Made by a program: the position numbers and the translations under genes. This document shows, in pieces, positions 56,014 through 64,000 of a stretch of 64,000 nucleotides of DNA. The stretch covers positions 248,001 through 312,000 of the forward strand of contig JAHCHG010000004.1 of the NCBI GenBank assembly GCA_026129865.1. The letters are read 5' to 3'. This DNA comes from Pyrinomonadaceae bacterium (GTDB taxonomy: Bacteria; Acidobacteriota; Blastocatellia; Pyrinomonadales; Pyrinomonadaceae). Position 1 is the first letter of the stretch. The number at the start of each line of letters is the position of its first letter. A model generated the notes under the pieces. The model was not told where the DNA came from. It searched no databases and worked only from the letters and a program-made list of their open reading frames with translations.

Positions 56014-59000
56014 ATGCAAGAACATTCCGATAAATTTCAGTTCCGTTCAAAGGATTTCGTTCACCTTCACGTTCACTCGGATTATAGCCTTTTGCAAAGC
56101 ACAATCCAACTCAAGTCAATTCCGGAAGCTCTGAAGGAACTGGACATGAAGGCGTGTGCGATCACCGACTATGGAAACATGTTCGGAGCCGTATCATTTT
56201 ATAACACAATGAATTACGCGGGTCTTCATCCCATAATCGGGTATGACGCGTTCGTCGCAAACGGGAGCCGCTTTGATAAAGGAACTCCGCTGGCAGGAGG
56301 CGAACGACCTTATTACGCTGTAACTCTGCTGGCGAAAGATTTCGAAGGCTATTTGAACCTTGCATACATTGCATCAGCGGCGTTTACCGACGGATTTCAT
56401 CACAAACCGCGAATTGATCTGGAACTTCTTGCGGAAAAAAGTAAGGGATTGATAGCGCTGTCGGGTGGGTTAGAGGGCGCAGTTGCGCATTACCTTTCAA
56501 CTGAATCGCAAGATAAAGCAGAAAAATATGCCAGCTCTCTAAAAGAAATCTTTGGAAAGGACAACTTCTTTCTTGAGATCCAGGACCATGGACTTGATCG
56601 TGAACGCAACATACACCCGAAGCTAAACGCACTTTCAAAAAAACTCGAGATTCCGATAGCCGCAACGAACGACGCACATTACCTAAAACCTGATGATGCG
56701 AAAGCACATGAAGTATTGATGTGCATCCGCGATGGAAAAACGGTTTACGACTCTACCCGTGCCGTTCTCGAGGCTCAAAACTACCATCTATGTTCCGCAG
56801 CGGAAATGTGGGAGAAATTTGGTAAAGAATTGCCTGAGGCTTTAACCAATACTTTAAAAATCGCCGAAATGTGCGATGTGAAGATCCCTTTGAAGGACAA
56901 TCTTCAGCTTCCAAACTTCCCGATTCCCGCGGAAAGCAAATGTAAAACGAACGCAGAATACTTTGAAGAAGTAGTGCGTGAGGGTTTTGATCACCGAAAG
57001 GAAAGCGTCTGGCTGCCGATGCTTGACCGTCAAGAGTTAAAGTGTAACCTCAACGACTATGAAGAACGTTTAACGACGGAAATTTCGATCATTCAAAACA
57101 TGAAATTTCCCGGATACTTTTTGATCGTATGGGATTTCATCAAGTATGCAGTTGAACAAGGCATTCCGGTCGGTCCGGGGCGTGGATCGGCAGCGGGCTC
57201 ATTGGTCGCGTATTGTTTAGGAATTACGGATGTTGACCCGCTTCAATATGATCTGCTTTTTGAACGATTTTTAAATCCGGAACGCGTTTCAATGCCCGAC
57301 ATCGACATCGATTTCTGCGTGAAGGGACGCGGAGACGTTATAAACCATGTTTCGGAACTCTATGGACGCGATTCGGTTTGCCAGATCATAACCTTTGGAA
57401 CGATGGCTTCGAAAGCCGCAATCAAGGACGTCGGACGAGCTCTAAACATGCCTTACGGAGATGTCGAGAGGATCGCCAAACTGATCCCGCCGCCTGTACG
57501 TGGACGAAACATCAGCATTTTGCAGGCGATCGAACAAGTTGCAGATCTCAAAAAGCTGATGGACGCAGACCCGCAAGTAAAGGAAGTCGTTGAACTTGCC
57601 CTTCGAATTGAAGGATGTGCCCGGCACACTTCGGTTCACGCAGCCGGAGTCGTCATTTCGCCTAAACCGCTGCATGAACTCGTTCCGATCGCCGTCTCCG
57701 GAAAAAACGAATTAACGAGCCAATACACCATGGGCGATCTCGAAAAAGTCGGGATGCTCAAGATGGATTTCCTTGCATTGACTACACTTACCGTCATCAA
57801 TGATTGTCTAAAGACGCTCAAACAGCAAACCGGGACGGAAATAGACTGGGCAAAAATTCCGCTCGATGATCCGAAAAGTCTGGAACTGTTTGCCGACGGC
57901 AGAACGGAAGCGATCTTTCAGTTTGAATCATCCGGGATGCAGCAGATCTGCCAGCGTTTGAAACCTAAAAATCTTGAAGATCTTGCCGCGCTAAACGCTT
58001 TATACCGACCTGGTCCGCTCGACGGCGGCATGGTGGACGATTTCATTGCACGGCATCGGGGTGAAAAAGACGTGGAATATATTCTCCCGGAAATGGAGGA
58101 AATTCTAAAAAACACGCTTGGAATCCTCGTTTATCAGGAACAGATCATGCAGCTCGCGCAAAAGCTTTCCGGTTATTCACTCGGCGAAGCGGACATGATG
58201 CGCCGCGCAATGGGTAAGAAAAATCGTGCCGAGATGGAAAAGCACGAGGTTCGTTTCATAAGCGGCGCGGTCGAACGCGGAATTGACAAGAAGAAAGCGG
58301 CTGAGATCTTCAATTTGATGGCGCAGTTCGCCGATTACGGTTTTAACCGAAGTCATAGCGTCGCTTACGCGTATCTTGCGTTTCAAACCGCATATTTGAA
58401 GGCGCACTTCCCTTCTTATTTCTACGCCTCGGTGTTGTCGAACGAATCGCAGGACACCGCAAAAATTTATAAATATTCAAATGAGTTGCGGGCAGCGGGA
58501 CTTAAACTTCTTCCACCCGACATTAACGAAAGCGGCATCGGCTTTACTCCGCTGGACAACGCCGTTCGGTTCGGTCTCAGCGCTATTAAGGGTATCGGCA
58601 CAACAAGCGTCGAGGCGATAATAAAAGCTCGCGATGAAAAAGGAAAATTTACCTCTCTTTTCGATTTCGTTTCGAGAATTGAACAGGGCGCGGTAAACCG
58701 AAGAGGATTGGAAAGTTTGATCACAGCCGGTGCCTTTGATTCTTTAATGCCTGAGGAGATGAGCGTAAATCTCTGGCGTGCTAAGCTTTACGCAGGCGTT
58801 AACACGGCGATTTCGCATGGTCAGCGAGTTTGGGAGGACAAGCTGAGAGGTCAAACCGGATTATTCGGCATGGTCGAAACAACAGAAGTTGACGCAAATT
58901 CGGAGCTTCCCGAAGCAGATGCGTGGACTTTGAAGGAAATGTCCAATCACGAAAAAGCCGCGGTCGGTTTTTACCTTTCGTCGCATCCGCTCGATGAATT

Positions 59001-59559
59001 TCAAAAGGTTTTACGGGATCTTTCGATCAAAAATCTTGCCGATTATGATGAGATTCGTCCGGGAGACCGAATCACGCTCGCCGGAATTGTCGCTGCGTTT
59101 CAGGTTCGTCATAGTAAAAAAGGCAATAGATTCTGTATTTTCCGCCTGGAAGATCAATCGTCCGGAGTTAAATGTCTCGCGTGGTCTGAAGCATATACAA
59201 AAATGGCGGAGATTCTCCGCGATGATGAAGTTCTGATTGTAGAAGGAAAGGTTGAATCAAACGAAGGGCAGGAAATTACGCTGATCATCGACGACGCGCG
59301 CAGGCTCGCCGACGCAATTCCGCAAAGGGCGCAGAATCTTCAGATATCGATACCCGAGCATAAATTTGAGGAGAATTTTCTTGAAGAGATATTTTCGCTG
59401 CTCAGTTCGTCGCAGGGAAAATGCCTGGTAAATTTGGAAATTACCCTTGAGGATGAAATTGAATTAACGATCGAATCGCAGCCGCTTCGGATTCAGGGGT
59501 CGAGTAAATTGGAGCAAGATTTACGCGACAAAGGATGTCAGGTAAACTGGATTCTATAA
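56014..59559 (+). CDS. dnaE: DNA polymerase III alpha subunit
   Basis: 1181 residues, the normal size of DnaE1. The PHP domain begins with FVHLHVHSDYSLLQSTIQL. The polymerase active site PDIDIDFC is at 428-435, preceded by VGPGRGSAAGSLVAY, and fingers motifs such as NRSHSVAYAYLAF follow. An OB-fold (about 1000-1090: RITLAGIVAAFQVRHSKKG) is near the C-terminus. This is the replicative polymerase. It ends about 20 bases before accA, so the two are probably co-transcribed. Confidence 0.97.
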   Translation: MQEHSDKFQFRSKDFVHLHVHSDYSLLQSTIQLKSIPEALKELDMKACAITDYGNMFGAVSFYNTMNYAGLHPIIGYDAFVANGSRFDKGTPLAGGERPYYAVTLLAKDFEGYLNLAYIASAAFTDGFHHKPRIDLELLAEKSKGLIALSGGLEGAVAHYLSTESQDKAEKYASSLKEIFGKDNFFLEIQDHGLDRERNIHPKLNALSKKLEIPIAATNDAHYLKPDDAKAHEVLMCIRDGKTVYDSTRAVLEAQNYHLCSAAEMWEKFGKELPEALTNTLKIAEMCDVKIPLKDNLQLPNFPIPAESKCKTNAEYFEEVVREGFDHRKESVWLPMLDRQELKCNLNDYEERLTTEISIIQNMKFPGYFLIVWDFIKYAVEQGIPVGPGRGSAAGSLVAYCLGITDVDPLQYDLLFERFLNPERVSMPDIDIDFCVKGRGDVINHVSELYGRDSVCQIITFGTMASKAAIKDVGRALNMPYGDVERIAKLIPPPVRGRNISILQAIEQVADLKKLMDADPQVKEVVELALRIEGCARHTSVHAAGVVISPKPLHELVPIAVSGKNELTSQYTMGDLEKVGMLKMDFLALTTLTVINDCLKTLKQQTGTEIDWAKIPLDDPKSLELFADGRTEAIFQFESSGMQQICQRLKPKNLEDLAALNALYRPGPLDGGMVDDFIARHRGEKDVEYILPEMEEILKNTLGILVYQEQIMQLAQKLSGYSLGEADMMRRAMGKKNRAEMEKHEVRFISGAVERGIDKKKAAEIFNLMAQFADYGFNRSHSVAYAYLAFQTAYLKAHFPSYFYASVLSNESQDTAKIYKYSNELRAAGLKLLPPDINESGIGFTPLDNAVRFGLSAIKGIGTTSVEAIIKARDEKGKFTSLFDFVSRIEQGAVNRRGLESLITAGAFDSLMPEEMSVNLWRAKLYAGVNTAISHGQRVWEDKLRGQTGLFGMVETTEVDANSELPEADAWTLKEMSNHEKAAVGFYLSSHPLDEFQKVLRDLSIKNLADYDEIRPGDRITLAGIVAAFQVRHSKKGNRFCIFRLEDQSSGVKCLAWSEAYTKMAEILRDDEVLIVEGKVESNEGQEITLIIDDARRLADAIPQRAQNLQISIPEHKFEENFLEEIFSLLSSSQGKCLVNLEITLEDEIELTIESQPLRIQGSSKLEQDLRDKGCQVNWIL

Positions 59560-59580
59560 GATCCTATAAAAAGAGCGAAA

Positions 59581-60435
59581 ATGAAAAAAGAAACCGACGA
59601 CAAAAATGCGTTTGAACGTGTCCAAATTGCCAGAGATGCTGAGCGACCTTATACAAACGACCTATTAGAGACTATTTTCAGTGATTTTCAGGAGATACAC
59701 GGCGACCGGCGGTACGCCGACGACCCGGCGGTCGTTTGCGGTTTTGCAAAGATCGACGATTACGAAGTAGCCGTGATCGGTCAACAAAAAGGGCGAGATA
59801 TCAATTCCCGAAGACATCGAAATTTCGCAATGCCGAAACCCGAAGGCTATCGTAAAGCATTGCGGATGATGAAATTAGCGGAAAAGTTCGGACGTCCCGT
59901 AATAACCTTGATCGACACGCCGGGCGCTTATCCGGGGATCGACGCAGAAGAGCGCGGGCAAGCTGAGGCGATCGCTTTTAATCTTCGTGAAATGGCGAAT
60001 CTGAAAGTTCCGACGATCGTAGTCGTCCTCGGCGAAGGTGGTTCGGGCGGCGCGCTGGCGATCGGCGTCGGAGACCGCGTTTTGATGCTTGAAAATTCGG
60101 TCTATTCGGTTATCACCCCCGAAGGATGCGCTGCGATTCTTTGGAAAGACGCTGCACAGGCGCCGCGCGCTGCGGAAAGTTTGAAATTGACGGCGGCGAA
60201 TCTTCTCGACCTTGGACTTGTAGATGAAATCGTTACCGAGTCGGAGGATTGGAAGATCGACGCTTCAACCTCTCAGTCAGGCGGCGAAGTAGATAATTCA
60301 AAGTTTGAAAAAGCCGCAAATGAATTAAAGAAAGCCATTTTGCAAAATCTGAAACAGCTCGAAAAAATGCCGTTTGAAAAAAGGATGGATGAGCGCTACA
60401 AGAAATTTAGAAACATGGGCAAATTTATATGCTAA
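59581..60435 (+). CDS. accA: Acetyl-CoA carboxylase carboxyltransferase subunit alpha
   Basis: 284 residues. It forms the carboxyltransferase with AccD in the first step of fatty acid synthesis. [48 protein letters not shown] and [20 protein letters not shown] are typical. It lacks about 30 N-terminal residues compared with the E. coli protein, which is within family variation. dnaE-accA adjacency is widespread. A terminator follows at once. Confidence 0.96.
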   Translation: MKKETDDKNAFERVQIARDAERPYTNDLLETIFSDFQEIHGDRRYADDPAVVCGFAKIDDYEVAVIGQQKGRDINSRRHRNFAMPKPEGYRKALRMMKLAEKFGRPVITLIDTPGAYPGIDAEERGQAEAIAFNLREMANLKVPTIVVVLGEGGSGGALAIGVGDRVLMLENSVYSVITPEGCAAILWKDAAQAPRAAESLKLTAANLLDLGLVDEIVTESEDWKIDASTSQSGGEVDNSKFEKAANELKKAILQNLKQLEKMPFEKRMDERYKKFRNMGKFIC

Positions 60436-60471
60436 AAAACGGGAAACGCGCAAAAGCACATTTCCCGTTTT
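60436..60471 (+). terminator. Terminator between accA and ssb
   Basis: AAAACGGGAAA (60436-60446) pairs with TTTCCCGTTTT (60461-60471); the A/T runs on both sides suit the converging accA and ssb genes. Confidence 0.85.
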
Positions 60472-60494
60472 GAGTGAACTAAAGTTTCGCGCAG

Positions 60495-60929
60495 TTAAAA
60501 CGGAATATCGTCGTCCGAAGGTGAATCCTGGCTGCTGACCGCACCGCTCGGCGCCGAACTTTGCATTTGTTCGACGTTGTCGCCGCCAAACTCGTCCGTT
60601 CGCCCGCCGCCGAGAAATTGCACTTCCGAAGCCTGAATATTTAGGGTAAAACGGTCTTTTCCGTCCCGATCCTGCCATTCATCAACCTGCAGCCGACCTT
60701 CAACGTAAACCTGACGCCCTTTTGATAGATATTTTGAAGCATTTTCAGCCATTTTGCGCCAGGTCGTTACGCGGAACCAGGTCGTTACATCTTGATAATC
60801 GCCGGATTTATCCCGCTTTCGGTCGTTAACGGCGACCGAAAAGTCGCAAACGGCATCGCCTTGAGGTGTGTATCTTAACTCGGGATCTTTGCCGAGATTC
60901 CCGATCACAGTAATTTTATTGTAAGACAT
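60495..60929 (-). CDS. ssb: Single-stranded DNA-binding protein
   Basis: 144 residues. The OB-fold fills the first 105 residues (KITVIGNLGKDPELRYTPQG, FRVTTWRKMAENASKYLSKG, VYVEGRLQVDEWQD). The linker is short and the chain ends in the acidic tip DDDIPF, which recruits repair and replication proteins. It is a single gene between two converging or diverging neighbours. Confidence 0.97.
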   Translation of the reverse strand: MSYNKITVIGNLGKDPELRYTPQGDAVCDFSVAVNDRKRDKSGDYQDVTTWFRVTTWRKMAENASKYLSKGRQVYVEGRLQVDEWQDRDGKDRFTLNIQASEVQFLGGGRTDEFGGDNVEQMQSSAPSGAVSSQDSPSDDDIPF

Positions 60930-61074
60930 CGTGTTTTCTCTCCAATTTTAGATTTATGAACGAACTCATTTACGGTTCAACTTCATCTATTCGTAATGAC
61001 GATGAGCCAGCTGTTAAATTAGAAAAATAACTGGAATAAGTTGATCCGAAAATTGTCTTTATATATTTACATTC

Positions 61075-62163
61075 ATGCGCTTTTTTCACAACTTCACGAA
61101 CAAATTCTTTGACGTACAAATAAATTTAATTCTGATCTTCGCGCTGCTGTTGGGAAACACTGCGGCGGCACAATCGATCGATTGGAAATCGCCGCTCCGA
61201 CCGTGTGCCTTGAAATTTAGCGGAAACACAGCATTTGACGCAATTGCGTCTGATAACGAGTGGCTGTTTGCCCTTTCGACGTCGACAGGATTATTGAGCT
61301 CGTATCAAACTGTTCCTAACGCGGATGTTCAATGGGAGCTTGATCTGGGGTCCTCGATCATTTCGAATCTTGAACAAGATCGGACAAGCCTCTATGTAGC
61401 TGCGGTCACAGACGGCGATCCTGAGGTTTTAAGCGTTCGCCGTATCAGCAAGTTGACCGGAATCACAAGCTGGCAGCGAGATCTGCCTTTCGCAGATTCG
61501 TATGAACTGCAGCGTAACGACAATTTTCTTATTGCGCTGTCAACTACGTCCAGGACGACGCTTAAAATAGAATCGGGTCAAATTGTTTCTTCCGAGGTTC
61601 CCGCACAGCCGAATACTGTCGAATCACACGATCGGAGACCAGGCACGACCGCGGGCGAAGGGCGATCGATCGCCGTAAAAACTTCGAATTCGGACGAGAT
61701 CGAGATTACAGCGGTCTTTTCTAACGATTCGTTAATGTTCTCCGGAGATAAAAACGGGAATATAAGTACGACGGACATTAGCGGAACAAAGAATCTGTGG
61801 AAATATAAGGCTGGCGGGCAAATATCCAATTTTTCACTGTTAGACGGAGGTCTGCTTGCGAGTTCGTTTGATAATTTTCTCTATTATTTTGATCAGGAAA
61901 GCGGAAATTTGAGATGGAAAAAGCGATTTCCGTTTCGGCTGACCGATCGACCGATTATGGCAGGCGAAGTGATCATCGTTTCTTCCGCCGGCAACAACCG
62001 TATCTTTTTTCTAGAGAAAAATTCCGGCAAAATTATAAATCAAATAAGTTTGCGGGAACCGCTGTTGTTGACTGCTCCGCCGGTATTCGCCGCTGACAAA
62101 TTGTTCATAGCGACAAATTCCGGGATTCAAACGTATGGTCAATGCGAAAAAACCGGAAAATAA
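61075..62163 (+). CDS. Exported PQQ-like beta-propeller protein
   Basis: 362 residues with a signal peptide (about 1-33, ending in AAAQS). The rest is built of repeated blades with the pattern of PQQ-like repeats: DVQWELDLGSS, ITSWQRDLPF, TKNLWKYKAGG, GNLRWKKRFPF. It resembles BamB/YfgL-type scaffolds in the periplasm, but BamB identity is not proven, and no bam gene is near. About seven or eight blades can be counted. Confidence 0.8.
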   Translation: MRFFHNFTNKFFDVQINLILIFALLLGNTAAAQSIDWKSPLRPCALKFSGNTAFDAIASDNEWLFALSTSTGLLSSYQTVPNADVQWELDLGSSIISNLEQDRTSLYVAAVTDGDPEVLSVRRISKLTGITSWQRDLPFADSYELQRNDNFLIALSTTSRTTLKIESGQIVSSEVPAQPNTVESHDRRPGTTAGEGRSIAVKTSNSDEIEITAVFSNDSLMFSGDKNGNISTTDISGTKNLWKYKAGGQISNFSLLDGGLLASSFDNFLYYFDQESGNLRWKKRFPFRLTDRPIMAGEVIIVSSAGNNRIFFLEKNSGKIINQISLREPLLLTAPPVFAADKLFIATNSGIQTYGQCEKTGK

Positions 62164-62165
62164 GA

Positions 62166-62188
62166 AAGGCGCCAACATTTGACGCCTT
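62166..62188. terminator. Hairpin between the propeller gene and the DUF465 gene
   Basis: AAGGCG (62166-62171) pairs with CGCCTT (62183-62188), with T-rich sequence on the plus side after a short gap. A modest terminator for the converging genes. Confidence 0.55.
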
Positions 62189-62203
62189 CTTGATAATCCT
62201 TTT

Positions 62204-62434
62204 TTAATGCCCGACGGAATGTTCCGTCATCATCGCATAAATTTCATCTTTTAATAGCAGCTTTTTCTTCTTAAGTTTCGTTTCTTCAAGCATTTCATCT
62301 TCGTTCGGGTAAGTTAATTCGGCTAATTCAGACAGTCGCTTTTCGTAATTTTGATGTTTCTGAACCAGTTCACGAAAAGTCGCATTGTCTTTAAACAGGT
62401 CATCGTGAACCGCGTCACTTACTGAAATATCCAT
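62204..62434 (-). CDS. DUF465/YdcH-like small protein
   Basis: 76 residues from the ATG at 62434, which has GAGGAAAA upstream; a longer frame from 62503 has no ribosome site. The pattern FRELVQKHQNYEKRLSEL, then DEMLEETKLKKKKLLLKDEIYAMM, fits the DUF465 family of small helical hairpin proteins, often of unknown role. It follows the same-strand order of the rimI/tsaB genes upstream. Confidence 0.78.
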   Translation of the reverse strand: MDISVSDAVHDDLFKDNATFRELVQKHQNYEKRLSELAELTYPNEDEMLEETKLKKKKLLLKDEIYAMMTEHSVGH

Positions 62435-62577
62435 AATGTTGTTTTCCTCACTTATTGAAATTTTACAGCGAATTTTGCAAAATTTTTCCTTAAAATTTGC
62501 CAAGCTCCTGTGATTACGATGTTATATCAGCCGGCGCTGATTAATCAAGTTTTTAATCGTCATTGTAAATTTACGCA

Positions 62578-63051
62578 TTACTTAACATAACTGCGCATGA
62601 TTATGGCGTTTTCTGTCGGATCGGTGAAGTAATTTCGCCGGGTCGACATCGGTTCGAAACCGTGTCTTCGATAAAAATTTATCGCCGAAAAATTTGATTC
62701 CCGCACTTCGAGCCACAGTTCGTCGATCTTTAATTTTTTTAATTGCCTGGTCGATTCATAGAAAATCCTTGAACCGACTCCGTTTCGTTGAAATTTTTTC
62801 GAAACGGCAAAATTTAAGATCTCCGCCTCCCGGAAATCGTTCCCGTCTCCCGCTAGAAGTCTAATAACGATGAACCCCGCCACGACGGAATCGACTTCCG
62901 CCGACAACCCGATCGAATCCGTTTGTCCGATCTCTCGGCTATAATCCGTCTCTGACCAAAAACTCAAACCTGTTTCGGATTGGATCGACAAAACTTGCGG
63001 AATATCATCCAGAGTCATTTCGCGAACGATCAATGCGCCGGTCGTTTTCAT
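62578..63051 (-). CDS. rimI: Ribosomal-protein-alanine N-acetyltransferase, RimI-like GNAT
   Basis: 157 residues. A GNAT fold with the acetyl-CoA motif KKFQRNGVGSRIFYE and a WLEVRESNFSAINFYRRHGF segment typical of RimI, including the C-terminal Tyr/Phe-rich end (RNYFTDPTENAIIM). It acetylates the N-terminus of ribosomal protein S18 in E. coli. It lies 6 bases after tsaB, a common pairing that supports the RimI assignment. Confidence 0.9.
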   Translation of the reverse strand: MKTTGALIVREMTLDDIPQVLSIQSETGLSFWSETDYSREIGQTDSIGLSAEVDSVVAGFIVIRLLAGDGNDFREAEILNFAVSKKFQRNGVGSRIFYESTRQLKKLKIDELWLEVRESNFSAINFYRRHGFEPMSTRRNYFTDPTENAIIMRSYVK

Positions 63052-63057
63052 CGCAGG

Positions 63058-63678
63058 TTAAATATATTGGAAAAGATCATTGTCCGACAGCGGTTCCGAA
63101 ATTGCCGTCCTGCCAATGATCTCCGCAAGGTTACTACCGATATTTTGCACGCTGATGTCAAGATCTTGAATCCGCTCACTCAGAAGATCATTCACGACGG
63201 CGTGTTTAATTGACGAGTTTCGAATTTCGTCCAGAAATTGGTCGATATCAACCAGCCGCGGTTGAAAGGGCAGTTCATCGGGTCCGTTTTTGAAAATATG
63301 GAAGAAAATATGCCTTTCGCTTGAAGCCGCGGCGCAGATATAGTTCGATTTGTTAGATGTTCGGCTCGCCATCGCTTTTAGAAGGGAAACTCCCGCAACC
63401 CGGCAATTTAGCGCTGCTTTTAAGCCCAAAGCAGTGGAGATGCCGATTCGAAGCCCGGTACGGCTGCCGCAATCGTTCGCGACCGCTACCAGATCGATAT
63501 CGTTTCGATCTATGGAACAGGAATCGATCAAATTCGAAATTTCTAAAAGAAGATCTTCCGAGCGCGATACTTTTCGCGTACCGATCCAGTTTGCAAGAAG
63601 CGTTTCACCCCGAAAAACAGCGAGACTTCCGCCGCCGACCGCTGATTCTATTGCGAGTGTTATTTGATATGATGACAT
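63058..63678 (-). CDS. tsaB: tRNA threonylcarbamoyladenosine biosynthesis protein TsaB
   Basis: 206 residues. ASKHA-type fold: LAIESAVGGGSLAVFRGE, SRSEDLLLEISNLID, VAVANDCGSRTGLRIGISTALGLK. TsaB works with TsaD and TsaE in forming t6A37 in tRNAs. The loop that is usually GPGSFTGLRIG is here CGSRTGLRIG, a somewhat divergent form. It is followed by rimI and preceded by a partial nucleotidyltransferase-like gene. Confidence 0.9.
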   Translation of the reverse strand: MSSYQITLAIESAVGGGSLAVFRGETLLANWIGTRKVSRSEDLLLEISNLIDSCSIDRNDIDLVAVANDCGSRTGLRIGISTALGLKAALNCRVAGVSLLKAMASRTSNKSNYICAAASSERHIFFHIFKNGPDELPFQPRLVDIDQFLDEIRNSSIKHAVVNDLLSERIQDLDISVQNIGSNLAEIIGRTAISEPLSDNDLFQYI

Positions 63679-63683
63679 TTCGC

Positions 63684-64000
63684 CTAACGCTTCCCTTCCC
63701 GTTCACGACGCATTCTGAAGCGTTTAACAATATCACGGATCTGGTAAATGATTCGCGTCCTCGAGTCGAAATCGCCCTCACAATCGATGGTTGCCATTAT
63801 CGGATTCGGCGGCAGGCGTTTCCAAATCTGTTGCAGAAACGTTTTCCAAGAGTGTTTTGCCTGTGAAAGAGGAATGAGCGGAATATTGCGTTTCCATTCT
63901 TTTTCGACACGTTTCGTCAACCATTTAGGAAGGTCCTTTGCATCTTCCTCGATCGGAGTTCCGCGAAGATCAAGCCCCAAATATCGATGCGCCAGCCCGA
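63684..64000 (-). CDS. C-terminal part of a probable nucleotidyltransferase-family protein
   Basis: The open frame continues past the window edge, so only the last 105 residues are seen. The stretch GLAHRYLGLDLRGTPI is like the C-terminal region of NTP_transf_5-type (uncharacterised nucleotidyltransferase) proteins, in which a similar phrase precedes a Trp-containing helix. The remainder is basic with many Arg and Lys (RMRREREGKR at the end). The assignment is tentative. It ends 5 bases before tsaB. Confidence 0.4.
   Translation of the reverse strand, partial: GLAHRYLGLDLRGTPIEEDAKDLPKWLTKRVEKEWKRNIPLIPLSQAKHSWKTFLQQIWKRLPPNPIMATIDCEGDFDSRTRIIYQIRDIVKRFRMRREREGKR

Noticed and set aside
63357-63866. 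Plus-strand reading frame opposite tsaB and its neighbour
   Set aside because: It is antisense to tsaB, which has clear family motifs; its product is low in recognisable structure and Arg/Ser-rich as expected of a shadow frame.

Overview
The window comes from a chromosome of a diderm bacterium of moderate GC content. Gene content points to Acidobacteriota, most likely the Blastocatellia/Pyrinomonadales group; this is an inference from gene style, as no rRNA or ribosomal protein gene is present. Evidence for it: a VWA protein of the acidobacterial exported type, two Ser/Thr kinases decorated with zinc ribbons, PEGA and FHA domains, a zinc-ribbon/transmembrane sensor-like protein, a fused LptF-LptG permease and an M28 peptidase with FG-GAP-type repeats. 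An outer membrane is implied by two TolC-family channels, an Mla-type lipid transporter, LptFG and an LPS-core-type glycosyltransferase. Nearly all the DNA is coding, and no phage, CRISPR array or intact transposase is visible.

Layout. 1-4744 (mostly minus): exported proteins of unknown function, a WaaE-like glycosyltransferase and a TolC channel. 4969-10915 (plus): lower-glycolysis genes gap, pgk and tpiA with an S41-type protease between gap and pgk, then secG and tRNA-Leu(GAG). 10965-13881 (minus): mlaE-mlaF-mlaD lipid transport operon. 14103-15982 (minus): ECF sigma factor, zinc-finger anti-sigma and a Spy/CpxP-like protein, a compact envelope-stress module. 16172-20437: tRNA-Lys(CTT) and the kinase cluster. 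20516-27738 (plus): a heavy-metal efflux operon (small Cys-containing protein, CzcC, CzcB, CzcA, then a broken P-II-like gene), with a highly structured palindromic element between czcC and czcB.

28060-34924 (minus): M28 peptidase, BrkB-like membrane protein, LURP-one-like protein, alanine racemase and an acyl-CoA carboxylase beta subunit. 35005-38911 (minus): a MarR-controlled cluster in which the two halves of a NodIJ-like ABC exporter are separated by a universal stress protein, an alpha/beta hydrolase and a DUF402 protein. 39095-43648 (minus): hslV-hslU, a fibronectin-III protein, an FAH-family enzyme and a transaldolase. 43747-49397 (plus): glutamine-amidotransferase-like hydrolase, NamZ-like muramidase, two small membrane proteins, recO and lptFG.

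49479-52026 (minus): metK and ahcY, two steps of the SAM cycle. 52543-55988 (minus): miaB, bifunctional nuclease, parA, parB. 56014-60435 (plus): dnaE and accA. 60495-64000: ssb, a beta-propeller protein, a DUF465 protein, rimI, tsaB and the end of a probable nucleotidyltransferase.

The most unusual thing seen is the element at 22553-22742. Six small hairpins are arranged mirror-symmetrically around one centre; loops and flanks are conserved between the two arms, while the stem sequences differ but stay self-complementary. This looks like a REP/RAYT-type composite palindrome shaped by selection on structure. No clear new multi-gene defence or biosynthetic system was found.
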